Shown here in pieces: positions 44,164 to 54,738 of a DNA stretch of 64,000 bases (positions within the stretch are counted from its first letter, which is position 1; each line of letters begins with the position of its first letter). Source of the stretch: Lotus japonicus (lineage: Eukaryota > Streptophyta > Magnoliopsida > Fabales > Fabaceae); NCBI RefSeq assembly GCF_012489685.1, contig NC_080044.1:30484369-30548368 (forward strand), given 5' to 3'. The position numbers and the translations under genes are program-made. The notes below the pieces were generated by a model, which saw nothing but the letters and a program-made list of their open reading frames with translations, was not told the origin of the DNA and did no database searches.

Positions 44164-45148
44164 CAAGTGCCTGTCCAACATTTTTTGGCCCGACCGGCCC
44201 GTGGCCAAAAAAAGGCTTTTCGGGCGGGCCGGGTCGGTTATCGGGTCTTACAATTAAAAAAAACCGGTTTTAACCGGTCGGGTCGGTCTGGGTTCTGAAC
44301 CGACCGACCCGACCGATTAGGGATAAAAAAAAAATAGTTCCTCCAACGGCCCAGCCCATTGTGTGTGAGTGAGGGGAGGAAAAAAAAAAGGCTTCAGAAA
44401 CCCTAGGCCATTACCCCACCCACTAAATTTTTTAACCCTCCCAAACCTAGCCGTCCCAATCCCAACCTCTCTCTCTCTCTCTCAACCTCTCAACTCTCAT
44501 TCTCTTCTTCTCTCAACCTCTGCTCTCTCTCTCAGACCCGCCGCCGCCACCACCACCACCACCACCACCCTTCTCCTCTTCTTCTTCTCTCCAAACTCCA
44601 AACCCTAGCCGCCACCACCCTTCCTTTTCAGATCCGCCGCCACCACCCTTCTCCTCCTCTTCTTCTTCTCTCCAAACTCCAAACTCCAAACCCTAGCCGC
44701 CACCACCCCTCCCTGCGTCGCCATACTCTGTGCCGCCACCACCCTAGCCACTCACTCCACCACTGCATCTGCATGGCTTCTTGCCTTCTTCCTCCATGCT
44801 TCTCTAGTCCGTAATAGCTTGTTCATCTTCATTTTGCCTCAATCAATTCTGATATCGCAAGATGAAATGAACATGCTATTTCGCATGAGAATAGCAATTG
44901 AAAACTTGTTCTTGACTATGTTGTTCTTGGTTAATTTGTTTGGTCATGGTTCTTCATCTTTCTGTTTTGAGTGTTCTCTGCAAAATCTGGTGGAACCGAC
45001 CCGACCCGTCTGTTACCCGACCAAACCGAAACCGATCCAAACCGACACATCTCATGGTCGGTTAGGGGCCCAATTTTATGTCATGCGGGTTCGGTCAGTG
45101 GACCTTTTTGGGCCCGAAACCGACCGAACCCGACCGATGGACAGCCCT
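44164..45148. mobile_element. hAT-like element inside the CACTA element, TSD AATCACTT
   Basis: An 8-base duplicate AATCACTT flanks it at 44156-44163 and 45149-45156. The ends share CTGTCCA: left GTGCCTGTCCAACA, right inverted AGGGCTGTCCATCGG, the latter a common hAT terminus. Both ends lead into CGGGTCGG/CCGACC repeats. The 985-bp interior has no transposase; it holds a C-rich part (44450-44780) with CT repeats, AAACCCTAG words and CCGCCACCACC repeats that look like a plant 5' UTR or start of a gene. Confidence 0.82.
44468..44760. repeat. CT-, CCA- and AAACCCTAGCCGCC-rich low-complexity block
   Basis: CT repeats (44469-44484, 44525-44536), a CCA run (44547-44570) and three copies of AAACCCTAGCCGCCACCACC occur here. 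The block is unlike the A+T-rich surroundings and may be captured gene 5' sequence. Confidence 0.7.
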
Positions 45149-45623
45149 AATCACTTGTAACGAAATTTTTGGTTCGTAACAAATTAGTGACGAAAATTAT
45201 CCGTAACTAATAATAAAATTATGTTACTAAAAAGCTAGAGGTGTAGTTGGAACTATCCGTAACTAATTAGTGACGGATAAATTTCGTTAATAAACAGTGA
45301 CGCTCCGGTCCGTCACTAATTCTATTACGGATGACTTTCCATTAGGAATCTCCGTCATACATTTGTGACAGAATGTTCCGTCACAAAATTTCAACATCTT
45401 TTTTGAATTTATTTGAAATGACAAACTGACAATTAAACTCATTTAAGTAACTTGTAAAATTTGAAAGCAAAGCAACAAAAATAAATTTCAAATAGCCAAC
45501 TAATGTGCAAGTTTAACAATTCATCCCAATTTCAAATATCTAGCTCAACACACTATTACATTATAATGAATGAACAAAGTAAAATGAAAATTGAAGGTTC
45601 AAATTAATTTATGCAAAATCTCA

Positions 45624-45773
45624 TCAAAGTTTACTTGTTAGACAATATTGGAAAGCCTCTTGGGAAGAACGAATAATCTCCTCATGGGACACCCACTTTG
45701 ACTTATCTCCCTTCACTGTGTGGATCTTTCGAAATAGATCCCAACAATTTGGTTCCATATCATAAGATGTTTT
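45624..45773 (-). pseudogene. CACTA-associated exon, Ptta/En/Spm-like
   Basis: On the minus strand an acceptor-like TTTTTGCAG precedes an open 150-base segment ending TGA. It reads SYDMEPNCWDLFRKIHTVKG, then KSKWVSHEEIIRSSQEAF, QYCLTSKL. The order WDLFRKIHT..W..EE.....EAF resembles the conserved part of plant Ptta/En/Spm-type proteins (LF..THT....WVDE.....E.F). Upstream exons could not be assembled. It supports a CACTA-family origin and a minus-strand gene direction. Confidence 0.45.
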
Positions 45774-45779
45774 CTGCAA

Positions 45780-48640
45780 AAATAAAATATGGATTAGTGT
45801 TATATATTATTCCTATCATTCAGTTTTTTTACCAACCAGCTTCTACTGCTTTTGATGGATATCCCTTCTGCCTATTCAGTATTTTCCCTTCTAAATGGTT
45901 CAAAACACACTAAGCCAGAAACTCCAGCTAATCCATTGTAGAGTATACTCAGTCAGCAGTAAGTGCACAAGAAAAATACAACAAAATAAGCAATGAAAAA
46001 TAAACACTTAAAAAGAAACAGCAGAATAGATTGAAAATTACCCTTCCCGTCAAGTGATCGATTGACCCTGTGCTTTTCTTCTATATATCACACTTTTTTT
46101 CCATCAGGGACACAACAAGCTCAGCAATTCAAAATGAAGATTCACTTCTTGTGCCTACTCTTGTCAAAATGAAGGTTATTGAGCAGGGGCCATAATGATG
46201 GGGAGGGGGAAGCAAAATAAGGGAATGGAAACCTGTCAATTAAAAATATATCAACTAAATAATGTATATGAACCCAAATCCAAAAGAGTAAATATAACTG
46301 AACTGATCTCAACCAACCATCAAATTAACATAAGAGGGCCATCAAACTCGAACTTTATTCTCAAAGTCCAACCAAACTTATAATATTGTTATATATCATC
46401 TCTTGAACTGATTGAAGTGTGAATTTCATGACTAACTTATATTTTCTCAAGCCTAAAAAAACAACTGAAAATCATGAACTAGAAATACATCAATGTCAAT
46501 GGCATAAAATCATGAGCACCACTCTAACAAGCAAGAAATCTCAAATTCCATATCAAATTTTCAGAAGCAAAGCAGGTTTGGATTAAGATATTTTACTTGG
46601 TTCAGATTATCAGACTAACTGGTTACTACACAATGTCTTTCACCATGTAAAGATAGAGATGGACTGGCATATATCTAACACCACACCGACACCAGCAATA
46701 ATAGAGCAAAAGCGCATGAATAACAGGACACAATCACAGGTCAACATGAAGGGGAAAAAGAACAAGGGGGAAGCATAAAAGACATACCTGAGTTGCTGAT
46801 TAGTGTGTTGTGGGAATACTCTTGTTCCTCCTACTCTCAATAACTTGTCCGCTAATACTCTTCCATTTTCAGCAGTAAGAAGGATGCGTGATTTATAACA
46901 AGGAAAATGTCAACATCCTATAAGAAGCAATTGAGAAAGCTATGGCGAACTATAAGAAGCAGAACATAACAGTATAAACATAGCAGATGAATTAAAATGA
47001 ATCTGTCACTTTAACTACCAAAAAAAAGAAAAAGACATGTGGGCATATTTCATAGAAGTTATAAACCAAACCCATCCCTCTGCACTTACTTAAACATCTA
47101 ATAAAGTACTTAACAAAAACATAATTATTGAATATAGAATCATTGGACCTAAAAATCGATTCAGGATATTCAAAGGCAATTGCTCAGGTTCACTATAGAG
47201 GAAATTCTTCTTCAAGCCTGATCACAAATATCTTCTGGGTTTTACACTAGTCTAAAATAAGCTCTTTCCATAGCTGTATCTGCTTCTCTCTAGTGTCTCT
47301 TACTAGCTGCGAACTGAAAGGTAGAAGCCTAGGTCACAGGCCAAATCAAGTACAAGTTAATTACTCCCTCACTACAAGTATCTATCCTACCAATAAGCAC
47401 TGTGCATTGAATTTGGAAAATAAAAGAGGGGGGGTGGGGGGAATTGAATCACCAGCAACCAGAAAACAATCAATTTTAGTACAGGAAATTTTGATTCAAT
47501 CAAGAAAACTTAGTTGTCTCGGTTGAATATACACAAAAATTGGAATAATCAAAACTCAATATTCACAGAAAAGCTACTAACATGATTGTTCATCATTTGT
47601 TGATTCATGTCGAAAGAGAAGAAAATCAGCGACATTATAGCAAAGCATCCATAGCAGTCATAAGAAAATCTCAAAGCATAAAAAAAGGATTTACGTGAAT
47701 GATGAAACTGCTAATCCTCTACCCAGCTCCATCCTACAGGTTTTGTTGGATAAGGAACTAAGCAAAATTTGCAAAGCCTTGCCATAAATCAGAATTATTC
47801 AACCAGATAACACTTCCCTAAATAAATGACTTCAACAAGTAATTCACTTATGGAACAATAGCAAACTCTGCATAAATCTATCCTCAAATGTCAGAACTTA
47901 AGGTAGAAAACCAAATCATATCATAAAAACTAAAAACATATCAGATTCTACTGACTCAGATCATCAAAAGAATAAGTGCAAAAATTTGCATGTGTGTTTG
48001 ATAACAAGAGCGAAACCTGAATGTGTTCCCCCATATTCACCCCTGAAATCAAAAGCTTTGATTTGAGAAAGAAACATAATATGCAAATTGCAACGCACGC
48101 GTGAAAAATCAAATCACATAATCATGATAATGACAATCACAATAAGCAGATGCAATAACAAGCATAGTTGGATGAAATTGGAAAGAGGAATTAGGGTTTT
48201 GATGGAACACTGAGTTGTGTTCGTACAGTGAAATCGGAAAGGAGAGAGCGAGAGCGAACAAATCGCAGTCGATGTCGCCTCTAGCGACACTAGAATAGAA
48301 ACAAGAAAGCGGATAGCGGGAGAGGAAGCGGTGGTTCGCGGCAGCGAAAATCGGAGGTGACGGTGGCGTAGAGTAGGTGGTTGATGCCTTCAACGATGTT
48401 GGAGGAGAATCAGAGGCTTCGGACCTGATCGTCGGAGGAGCGTATGCAGGAGCGTCGCCGGAGGAGCGCACGGCGGCGGAGAAGGGTGAGCTTCGTTCGT
48501 GGAACTTCGCGTGTTGTCGAACAAATCTGAGCGAGGGAAGAAAAATGTGCAGGTAATGGAAGCAACCAAGTGAAAACGCTGAAAATGTGTAAACACAGAC
48601 CGCTGAAAACGTGAAACAACTTTTAAACGGTTACTAACCC
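45780..48640. other. CACTA interior without recognisable gene
   Basis: A+T-rich sequence with many stops in all frames. A donor-like CAACTCAG-GTATGTC on the minus strand at about 46785-46795 ends an open stretch containing GRVLADKLLRVGG, which could be a second exon. The right part (48220-48620) is richer in G+C and may be a first exon or promoter region. I cannot assign a product. Confidence 0.4.
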
Positions 48641-48937
48641 ATAATGAATTAAAATTAGTGATGACAAAATTTGGTCACTACTTTCATCATAAATTAGTAA
48701 AACATGTTTTTCAACGGAAACAAAATCCGTTACTAAACGCAAAATTTAACATTTTAGTTACGAAATTAGTGACGAAATATTTAGGGACCAAAATTTCCGT
48801 CACTAATTTGGTCACTAGGTACTTGAAAAATTAATCTGTAACAATTTTACCAAATCCGTCACTGAAATCGTAACTATTAGTTATGAACTGTAATCCGTCA
48901 CTAAATTCCGTCACTAATTGACACTTTTTTAGTAGTG

Positions 48938-49135
48938 TAAGCTTATAGCTGTTGCAACAACATTTTTGTATGGATAAAATTTGAGTGGATTTGCCTCCGA
49001 ATAGTGCATGTTTTTGGAATTAAAAGTTGCTTGCGAATGTATTTATAGATCGCTCACCAACATACCCTCACATCATGGCGAAAATCAAAACTTTACCTTG
49101 TGAGAGGAAGTGGTATGTCTTTACCAACTGAGGCA
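48938..49135 (+). pseudogene. LINE-1 ORF2 fragment 4 (RNase H, very decayed)
   Basis: The plus-strand reading KLIAVATTFLYG, stop, NLSGFASE, stop, CMFLELKVACECIYRSL has the spacing of the second part of a LINE RNase H domain (E helix and following strand). Similarity is weak; the placement relies mainly on its position between fragments 3 and 5. Confidence 0.4.
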
Positions 49136-49989
49136 ACATATGTTGGTTAACAACACACACTTGGCACTCACGTTTTTAAAATTTCTCTTTTACTAGATTT
49201 CTCTTCTACGGAGGAGGATTTCTTTATTAATACTAATAGGAGTAGTCCTTGATTAATATTTGCAGGAGAAGTCCTTATTAATACCTAATAGAAATCTTGG
49301 TGGAATGTCAAGGACTAGACGTAGCCTATGATTGGGTAAACCATGATAAAATTGTAAGTGCGCATCTTAAATCATTTCTAACCGTCTTGTTCACAATATC
49401 TATCAGTTGCACCATCGTCTAATGGAACATTGTAAATCAAAATGATTAAAAGTTATTAACCAACGAAAAGTTTATACAAACACAATTCAACCCCCTTCTT
49501 GTATCCTTGTTACTACTCTCATTCTCAATGACTTCTGCTTTCACAAGATGTAACCTATGATAGAGGTCATCTGTCTTGTTTTGGTCCTAGGTCTTCATAG
49601 TACTATTTTAAGAAGATCCAAACTCTCAGACTATATGTTCCAAGAGTCAGATGATCCATGCCAAAATGAATTAGACAATGTCTTGACATTGAGAGGTAGA
49701 CAATGTTGGCTTCTAAGGTAAGACAATCCAGAAGTCAGACTAAGTTTCTTGAGCTTGAAGAGTTAGTCCTTGAGAGGGATTTGTACTTGAAATTTCAAAA
49801 CATTATGTTTAAGTACTTGTTCACTTAATATGCTTATAACCTTATCATTGTTATCATCAAAAATAACATAATGAATTTTTAGGTATATGTTCAGACTTAA
49901 CAGTTTATTCTTCCATCGGGCAAGTTTATTTAGATTTAAATGTGGTAAAAAAATATAAATTATCCGAATAATCTGATTTTTTTCACAAT
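49136..49989 (-). repeat. Decayed insertion with SIRE-LTR-like words
   Basis: This lies between LINE-1 fragments 4 and 5. On the minus strand TTTTGATGATAACAATGATA (near 49860-49840) resembles the start of SIRE-type LTRs, and the plus-strand CACAATTCAACCCCCTTCTT (49480-49499) resembles an inverted LTR end. No exact ends or TSD could be set. Confidence 0.4.
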
Positions 49990-50129
49990 TGTCCAGATTC
50001 CGTTGGCGAACAACCAAGTTGCAGATATGCTGGCTCACCAAGCGACTCGGGATAGTTTGCAACGCCAGGTTTGGCGACTACCTTCATCTTGTTTGATTGT
50101 GTCTCTGATTCATAACGGAATAAAGTAGT
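49990..50129 (+). pseudogene. LINE-1 ORF2 fragment 5 (RNase H end and stop)
   Basis: The reading IPLANNQVADMLAHQATRDS, then LQRQVWRLPSSCLIVSLI and a TAG at 50127-50129 is the C-terminus of a LINE RNase H (usual form NxVADxLAHxA). It closes LINE-1. Confidence 0.8.
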
Positions 50130-50401
50130 GACTTTTTTTTCTTTGTTGTTTTTTCTTCCATATTTAACTAAAAAATAATTTGGTATCAATATTTTTTGTA
50201 AGAAATATAATTTTAATTGTAAAAGTAATTATCAATATCTTTTCTATAAGAAACGAGTCTATATAATTACTGCATTTAAAATGATTAATTGTTTATAGTT
50301 AATTTTTATAAACTTTCATTTATGATCAGTTTTTTTTTTTGTTTATATCGGGAAAATTATGATCAGTTTTTTATAAATGAAAAAGTAGTTCTTTCACAGA
50401 C
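50130..50401. other. A+T-rich gap between the two LINEs
   Basis: T-rich sequence follows the LINE-1 stop, probably its 3' UTR. No poly(A) boundary or TSD is clear, and the exact 5' end of LINE-2 is not visible. Confidence 0.4.
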
Positions 50402-51900
50402 CAGGAGATTGTGGACCTGGTAAGAGAAGAGCTGGCTGTGGGTGATTTGGACCTAGAGGGTTCCCGGGAAACCAGCAAACCTTTCAACCCAAACCCTGTG
50501 GTTCCTATTTCTCTTGAGGAGTACGAACAGTGGTGCCGCCCTTGGAAATTCACTCTGTTTGTGAAGCTGTTGGGAAAAGAATTGGTTTCAAGTGGATGAA
50601 CCAACGCCTTCACCGTCTATGGGCCAAGGAAGGAGATGTCAAAGTGATTGACCTGGCAGAAGACTACTTCCTGGTACGTTTTGCCTCTGAAAATGACTAT
50701 AAACTTGCCCTGTTTGAAGGCCCTTGGATGATAGCCGACCACTACTTGATGGTCCAAAGATGGAGACCCATGTTCAAAGCTGAAGAGGATGCAGCTAGAA
50801 AAATTGCTGTATGGATTACGTTGCCTAAGCTCCCTGTGGAACTGTACAACAACACCTTCCTGTGGCGCCTTAGCTCACTGATTGGTACAATGCTGAAGAT
50901 TGACCAGCATACTGCAATCCACTCTAGGGGGAAATTTGCCCGTATTTGTGTTGAAGTCGATCTTAGTCGAGAGTTAGTCCCAACCTTCACAGCACTTGGG
51001 GAGGAACATTGCCTTGAGTATGAAGGGCTGCACTCTATCTGCTTCAACTGTGGCAAATATGGCCACAAGAGTGACTGCTGTCCTGACCTACTGATCCCAG
51101 GGAACCGTACTGTTGGAAATTCTCCAGTTTTCTCAACTGGACCTGGCCCTGACCCTATGATGCAAGAAGAACACAGCAGCAGCCCCCCCCCCCCACCAAA
51201 AGCCCAACCAGAAGCAAATAAGGAAAACCCTAAGGGATTTGGTCCTTGGATGATGGTCAAAAAGAGCCCCAAGAGGAAGCCTCTCAGTCCTCTTAACCAG
51301 CAAATTCCCCAACAAGGGAATGGATCCCGCTTTCATGTGTTGGAGGATGAAATGGGACAGAAAGAACAACCAGTTAGACCCCAGGATAAGATAGGGCAAG
51401 GTAACCAACAAGGGAGCAGTAGTAAGGTACACCAAGGAGGGCAAAAGAAACAACCAAGAGCAAATAACAGAAGCAACCACTCCACCCAGATGGGGTCAGC
51501 AACCAATGGAAAGACTTCCCCCATAGTGGAGAAAGTGCATGACAAGGAAAACGGAAGAGTTCAAGCCAATACAGTAGAGAAAACTCCTGTCCAACCAAGG
51601 GAGAAGCCAGACAAACAATTGTCATTGCAGGAGTGTGATATTCTGAAAACAGTTAGACAACACCAACTTGCTCTTTGGGAGGAATTCAAAGCCAGAAAGG
51701 CCAGTGATGAAGAGCTCCAGGGCAGCTTGCATACCCCCTCCAAAGAGGAGCTGAAGTTCGTTCAGGCCTTGCTCCTTAAAAAAGATGTTGGTGATCCTGG
51801 TGATGCTATGCAAAGTAGCCATGATGAAGACCTGGGGCAAGAGGATAATGCTTTTCCAGGTGACAATATGGTGGAGGAGGATTGTCCTCCTAAGTTTTAA
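50402..51900 (+). pseudogene. LINE-2 ORF1 (DUF4283-type, zinc knuckle)
   Basis: The N-terminus (QEIVDLVREELAVGDLDLEG) lacks an ATG. A one-base deletion in an A run near 50578 shifts the frame between VKLLGK and RIGFKWMNQRLHRLW. The DUF4283-type domain follows (VRFASENDYKLALFEGPWMI, LMVQRWRPMF, VWITLPKLPVELYN). The zinc knuckle is CFNCGKYGHKSDCC (C-x2-C-x4-H-x4-C). A long Lys/Gln/Pro-rich tail follows to the TAA at 51898-51900. ORF1 proteins of plant LINEs bind element RNA. The single frameshift is the visible defect. Confidence 0.88.
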
Positions 51901-51943
51901 TGTCTGTGAGCTGCAGGCTCTGTTCCCTTCCCAAAAGTTTCAA

Positions 51944-52245
51944 ATGAATTGCATGATTTGGAATTGCAGGGGAGCTGGAAAGAGAAACTTTTCTAATATG
52001 ATTAAAGACTGTACAAGAATTCACCATTTGAGCTTCCTTGCTGTTTTGGAACCCAGAATTAGTGGGCCTAGAGCTGATAAGGTGCTTGAAAATTCTGGTT
52101 TTGATAGTTTTGCTAAAAGTGATTCTGTGGGCTTCTCCGGAGGCATTTGGTGCTGTTGGAAGCAATCCCAATGCACTATACAGGTGATTGATATAAAACC
52201 ACAATGCATACATCTCCATGTGAACCCGAGTGACAATGGGGGATG
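51944..52245 (+). pseudogene. LINE-2 ORF2, first part (endonuclease N-terminus)
   Basis: The start is the ATG at 51944, 44 bases after the ORF1 stop, giving MNCMIWNCRGAGKRNF, the usual start of plant LINE endonucleases, then FLAVLEPRISG with the catalytic Glu (LEP) and GFSGGIWCCWK. It ends two bases into a codon at solo LTR F; the codon is completed at 56285. Confidence 0.9.
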
Positions 52246-53298
52246 TGTAACACCCCGATTTCGGTGGCGTCACTTTAGTAACCAAAATAAACTTAATGCG
52301 GAAAAACGTAGATTTTTTTTTTTTTTAATAATAACTAAGACAAGACTGAATTAAATAAAACCCAACAATAACAATAATCAGAACTAATATACAATATATA
52401 AACAGCCCCCGCTGTAGTAGTAACCTCGTCACGAGTAAACCTCCAGTGACGGAAAGAAAAGTGTAACGCCCCGAAGGCAAAAGGTACAATCCACAAGAAA
52501 GGTCAAGTGTCCGCAACACCATCCCTCAAAACTGAGAATAAGCTGGCCCATCGGCCTGAAGCAAGACCTCCTAAGTCCAACCAACTCTCTGTGATTCTCG
52601 TAAAGAACCACACAAAAAGCTATAGGTGGGAAACTACCCTGTCCCCAAAGAAAACAAATGATGTTCAGAGCTAAGACTCTACTCCTACACTAATCCCATC
52701 TCGAGGAGCTCACACCAGCACTAAAACCTACATGCTAGCATGATCGTCGCCCGAATCTGAATCCAGAACGACCTAGTCTATGTACACCATCCGTCCTCCT
52801 CTCGCTACCGCGATACGCTCCAGTTCCCGCATCTCAACCCTAGTTCCTCCCGAAGGATGAACCATCATGAATCAGCCCGCCAAAGACATCTGACAAAGGG
52901 CGTTTGTTCGCCAAAGCACACACAGAAGACGCGAGGGTCAACTCCAAGGAATTATGTAAATAATAGCACCAATAAATATAAATAAGATAATAGCCACTTA
53001 GGCTTATAACTAGGGATAACATCCTAGGGTTGCATATTTCCACAAAGAATATAACGACTGTAAATCACAGTTAACATGCATCAAGTAGAACTAACAAGTA
53101 TCAAACACACTCATCAACTATGTCAGTATGCATGTTGCATGAAATGATATGCAGGTTAACCCAGTCAACCAATATGCAATCCGGAACGGATGGACATCAT
53201 CGGATCAGTCCTAACACCAGCCACGGTGGGACCATTTCGGCCCGTGATGCCTCTTACTCCAACATCATCATGTAGTCAAATCAGCATAAAACCCGAAT

Positions 53299-53465
53299 AA
53301 CGTCACTCTGCTTGGCGACGGAACAAACCGACAACGTCACTCTGCTTGGCGACGGAACAAAACAACAACGTCACTCTGCTTGGCGACGGAACAAAACAAC
53401 AACGTCACTCTGCTTGGCGACGGAACAAAACAACAACGTCACTCTGCTTGGCGACGGGACAAACC
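53299..53465. repeat. 34-bp tandem repeat, 5 copies, private to F
   Basis: Units starting AACGTCACTCTGCTTGGCGA begin at 53299, 53333, 53367, 53401 and 53435. They are almost identical, so expansion is recent. The other four LTRs lack the array. Confidence 0.92.
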
Positions 53466-53811
53466 AAAGGTATTGCCACTTATAGGCTGGGCACCTCGAG
53501 ACGGTCGTAACACTAGCCTCGTGTTTAACCATTTCTGCTCGGGCGTCGCTTATCACCTTTGGCTATAGTCAAGACGGTACAAACTCTACATGGTTTGACC
53601 ATTTCTGCTTGCTATGCCGAACATCAACAGGCACGATACAACTCTACATGGATGATCGTTACCTCCTGTTGTGCCAGGTATAGTCAGGACCGATCCAACT
53701 CTGCATGGCTGATCGTTACTTCCTGCTATACCGAAGTACTCTGCTTGGCACTTCATCGCGTATATGCATGGGTGCAACCACTCACGATGACTCTTCGGGT
53801 CACCAATGCTC

Positions 53812-53950
53812 TCACGAAGTCTCACGCTTCAGTGAAGTTTCATGCTCTCACAAGGTCTCACGCCTCAGTGGAGTTCCATGCTTTCCACAAGGTCTCACGC
53901 CTCAGTGGAGTATCCCGCATTCACAAGGTCTCACGCCTCAGTGAAGCTTC
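53812..53950. repeat. 36-bp tandem repeat in F, ~4 copies
   Basis: Units contain AAGGTCTCACGCCTCAGTG, the reverse complement of the unit in D. Confidence 0.85.
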
Positions 53951-54660
53951 TCGGCTCATCCCTTGGATGGCTATCAAACTGCTCAACGAGCGAAGGAGTA
54001 CCAACATACTCAGAACTTACCAAACTCCTCAACACTTGGATCCGACGACACTCCTCGCTTTTCCAAAACTATGATTTGACTTCCAATGCCTTCCTTCGAG
54101 GTTGTTATCATTACTTAAAGATTTTGAGGTTATTTAAGGTCTTATGAATTTTCTTTATAAAATAGATTCCCTTTTGTCTTATCGCAAGTCTTATACATTT
54201 GCAGGATCTCCCAATCCCATGTCGCTTCCAGAGGAGGTCTCGATCCACTAAACAAAATTAAGGCCCGAACCTCGTTCGTCCTATCAAACTTTCTCCAAAC
54301 TCTCAAAATAAAATCGGCATGACCTGCCCGCTATTCTCACCATTCAGAATCTCAGATTCCAGTACAGAGCATATTTAAATCATCACAATCAACAACATGT
54401 CATATATCAATAAATCGCATCATAAACACTTAGCACTTAGCATATAAAGCATGCACCACACATCCTAGATTACCCACATAGCACATAGCACATAGCATGT
54501 AAGACAATCTCGAAAACATTCAGTAGATGAATCATCTACATTGTCAGCCGAAGCCTCAGAAAACATTTTCCAATCACACACAATTCCAATGCATAAACAG
54601 TAAACAATGTCGAAACATCGACCCTAAGCATTAACTAGAGATTCAGTGAGAAGCCCTCAC

Positions 54661-54738
54661 CTGCAGATTCTCCAGGATTATCTTCTAACTCTTCCTCACA
54701 AGCAAAGCGTTGCTCCTCAGGAAATTCCTCAAAAGTTC
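54661..54738 (-). other. 78-bp exon-like segment in F
   Basis: On the minus strand it reads TFEEFPEEQRFACEEELED..PGESA, open, same length as in the sister LTRs, bounded by TTTAAAG and GTGAGGG. Confidence 0.5.

Larger units (their letters stand above)
44030..48937. mobile_element. CACTA (En/Spm-like) DNA transposon in LINE-1
   Basis: The left end is CACTACTAAAAAAA and the right end its inverted form TTTTTTAGTAGTG, a 13-base terminal repeat. Subterminal copies of CCGTCAC/GTGACGG crowd both ends (44070-44130, 45180-45385, 48655-48920), the usual CACTA arrangement. Without the nested hAT it is about 3.9 kb, too short for an autonomous copy, and no TNPD-type transposase is visible. The 3-base flanks (GGT and TAA) do not match, so the TSD is lost or the ends have been altered. 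Confidence 0.82.
6715..50129 (+). mobile_element. LINE-1: old L1-type non-LTR retrotransposon, split into five pieces
   Basis: Removing later insertions leaves about 1.6 kb of one plus-strand LINE ORF2 3' half in five pieces: 6715-7349, 16696-17196, 43861-44029, 48938-~49135 and ~49990-50129. In order they give the post-RT region, zf-RVT zinc-finger region and RNase H of a plant L1-type element. The 5' part (endonuclease and RT) is missing, as in 5'-truncated LINE copies. It is the oldest layer of the 6.7-50.1 kb block because everything else sits inside it. It carries several nonsense codons and cannot be functional. Confidence 0.85.
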
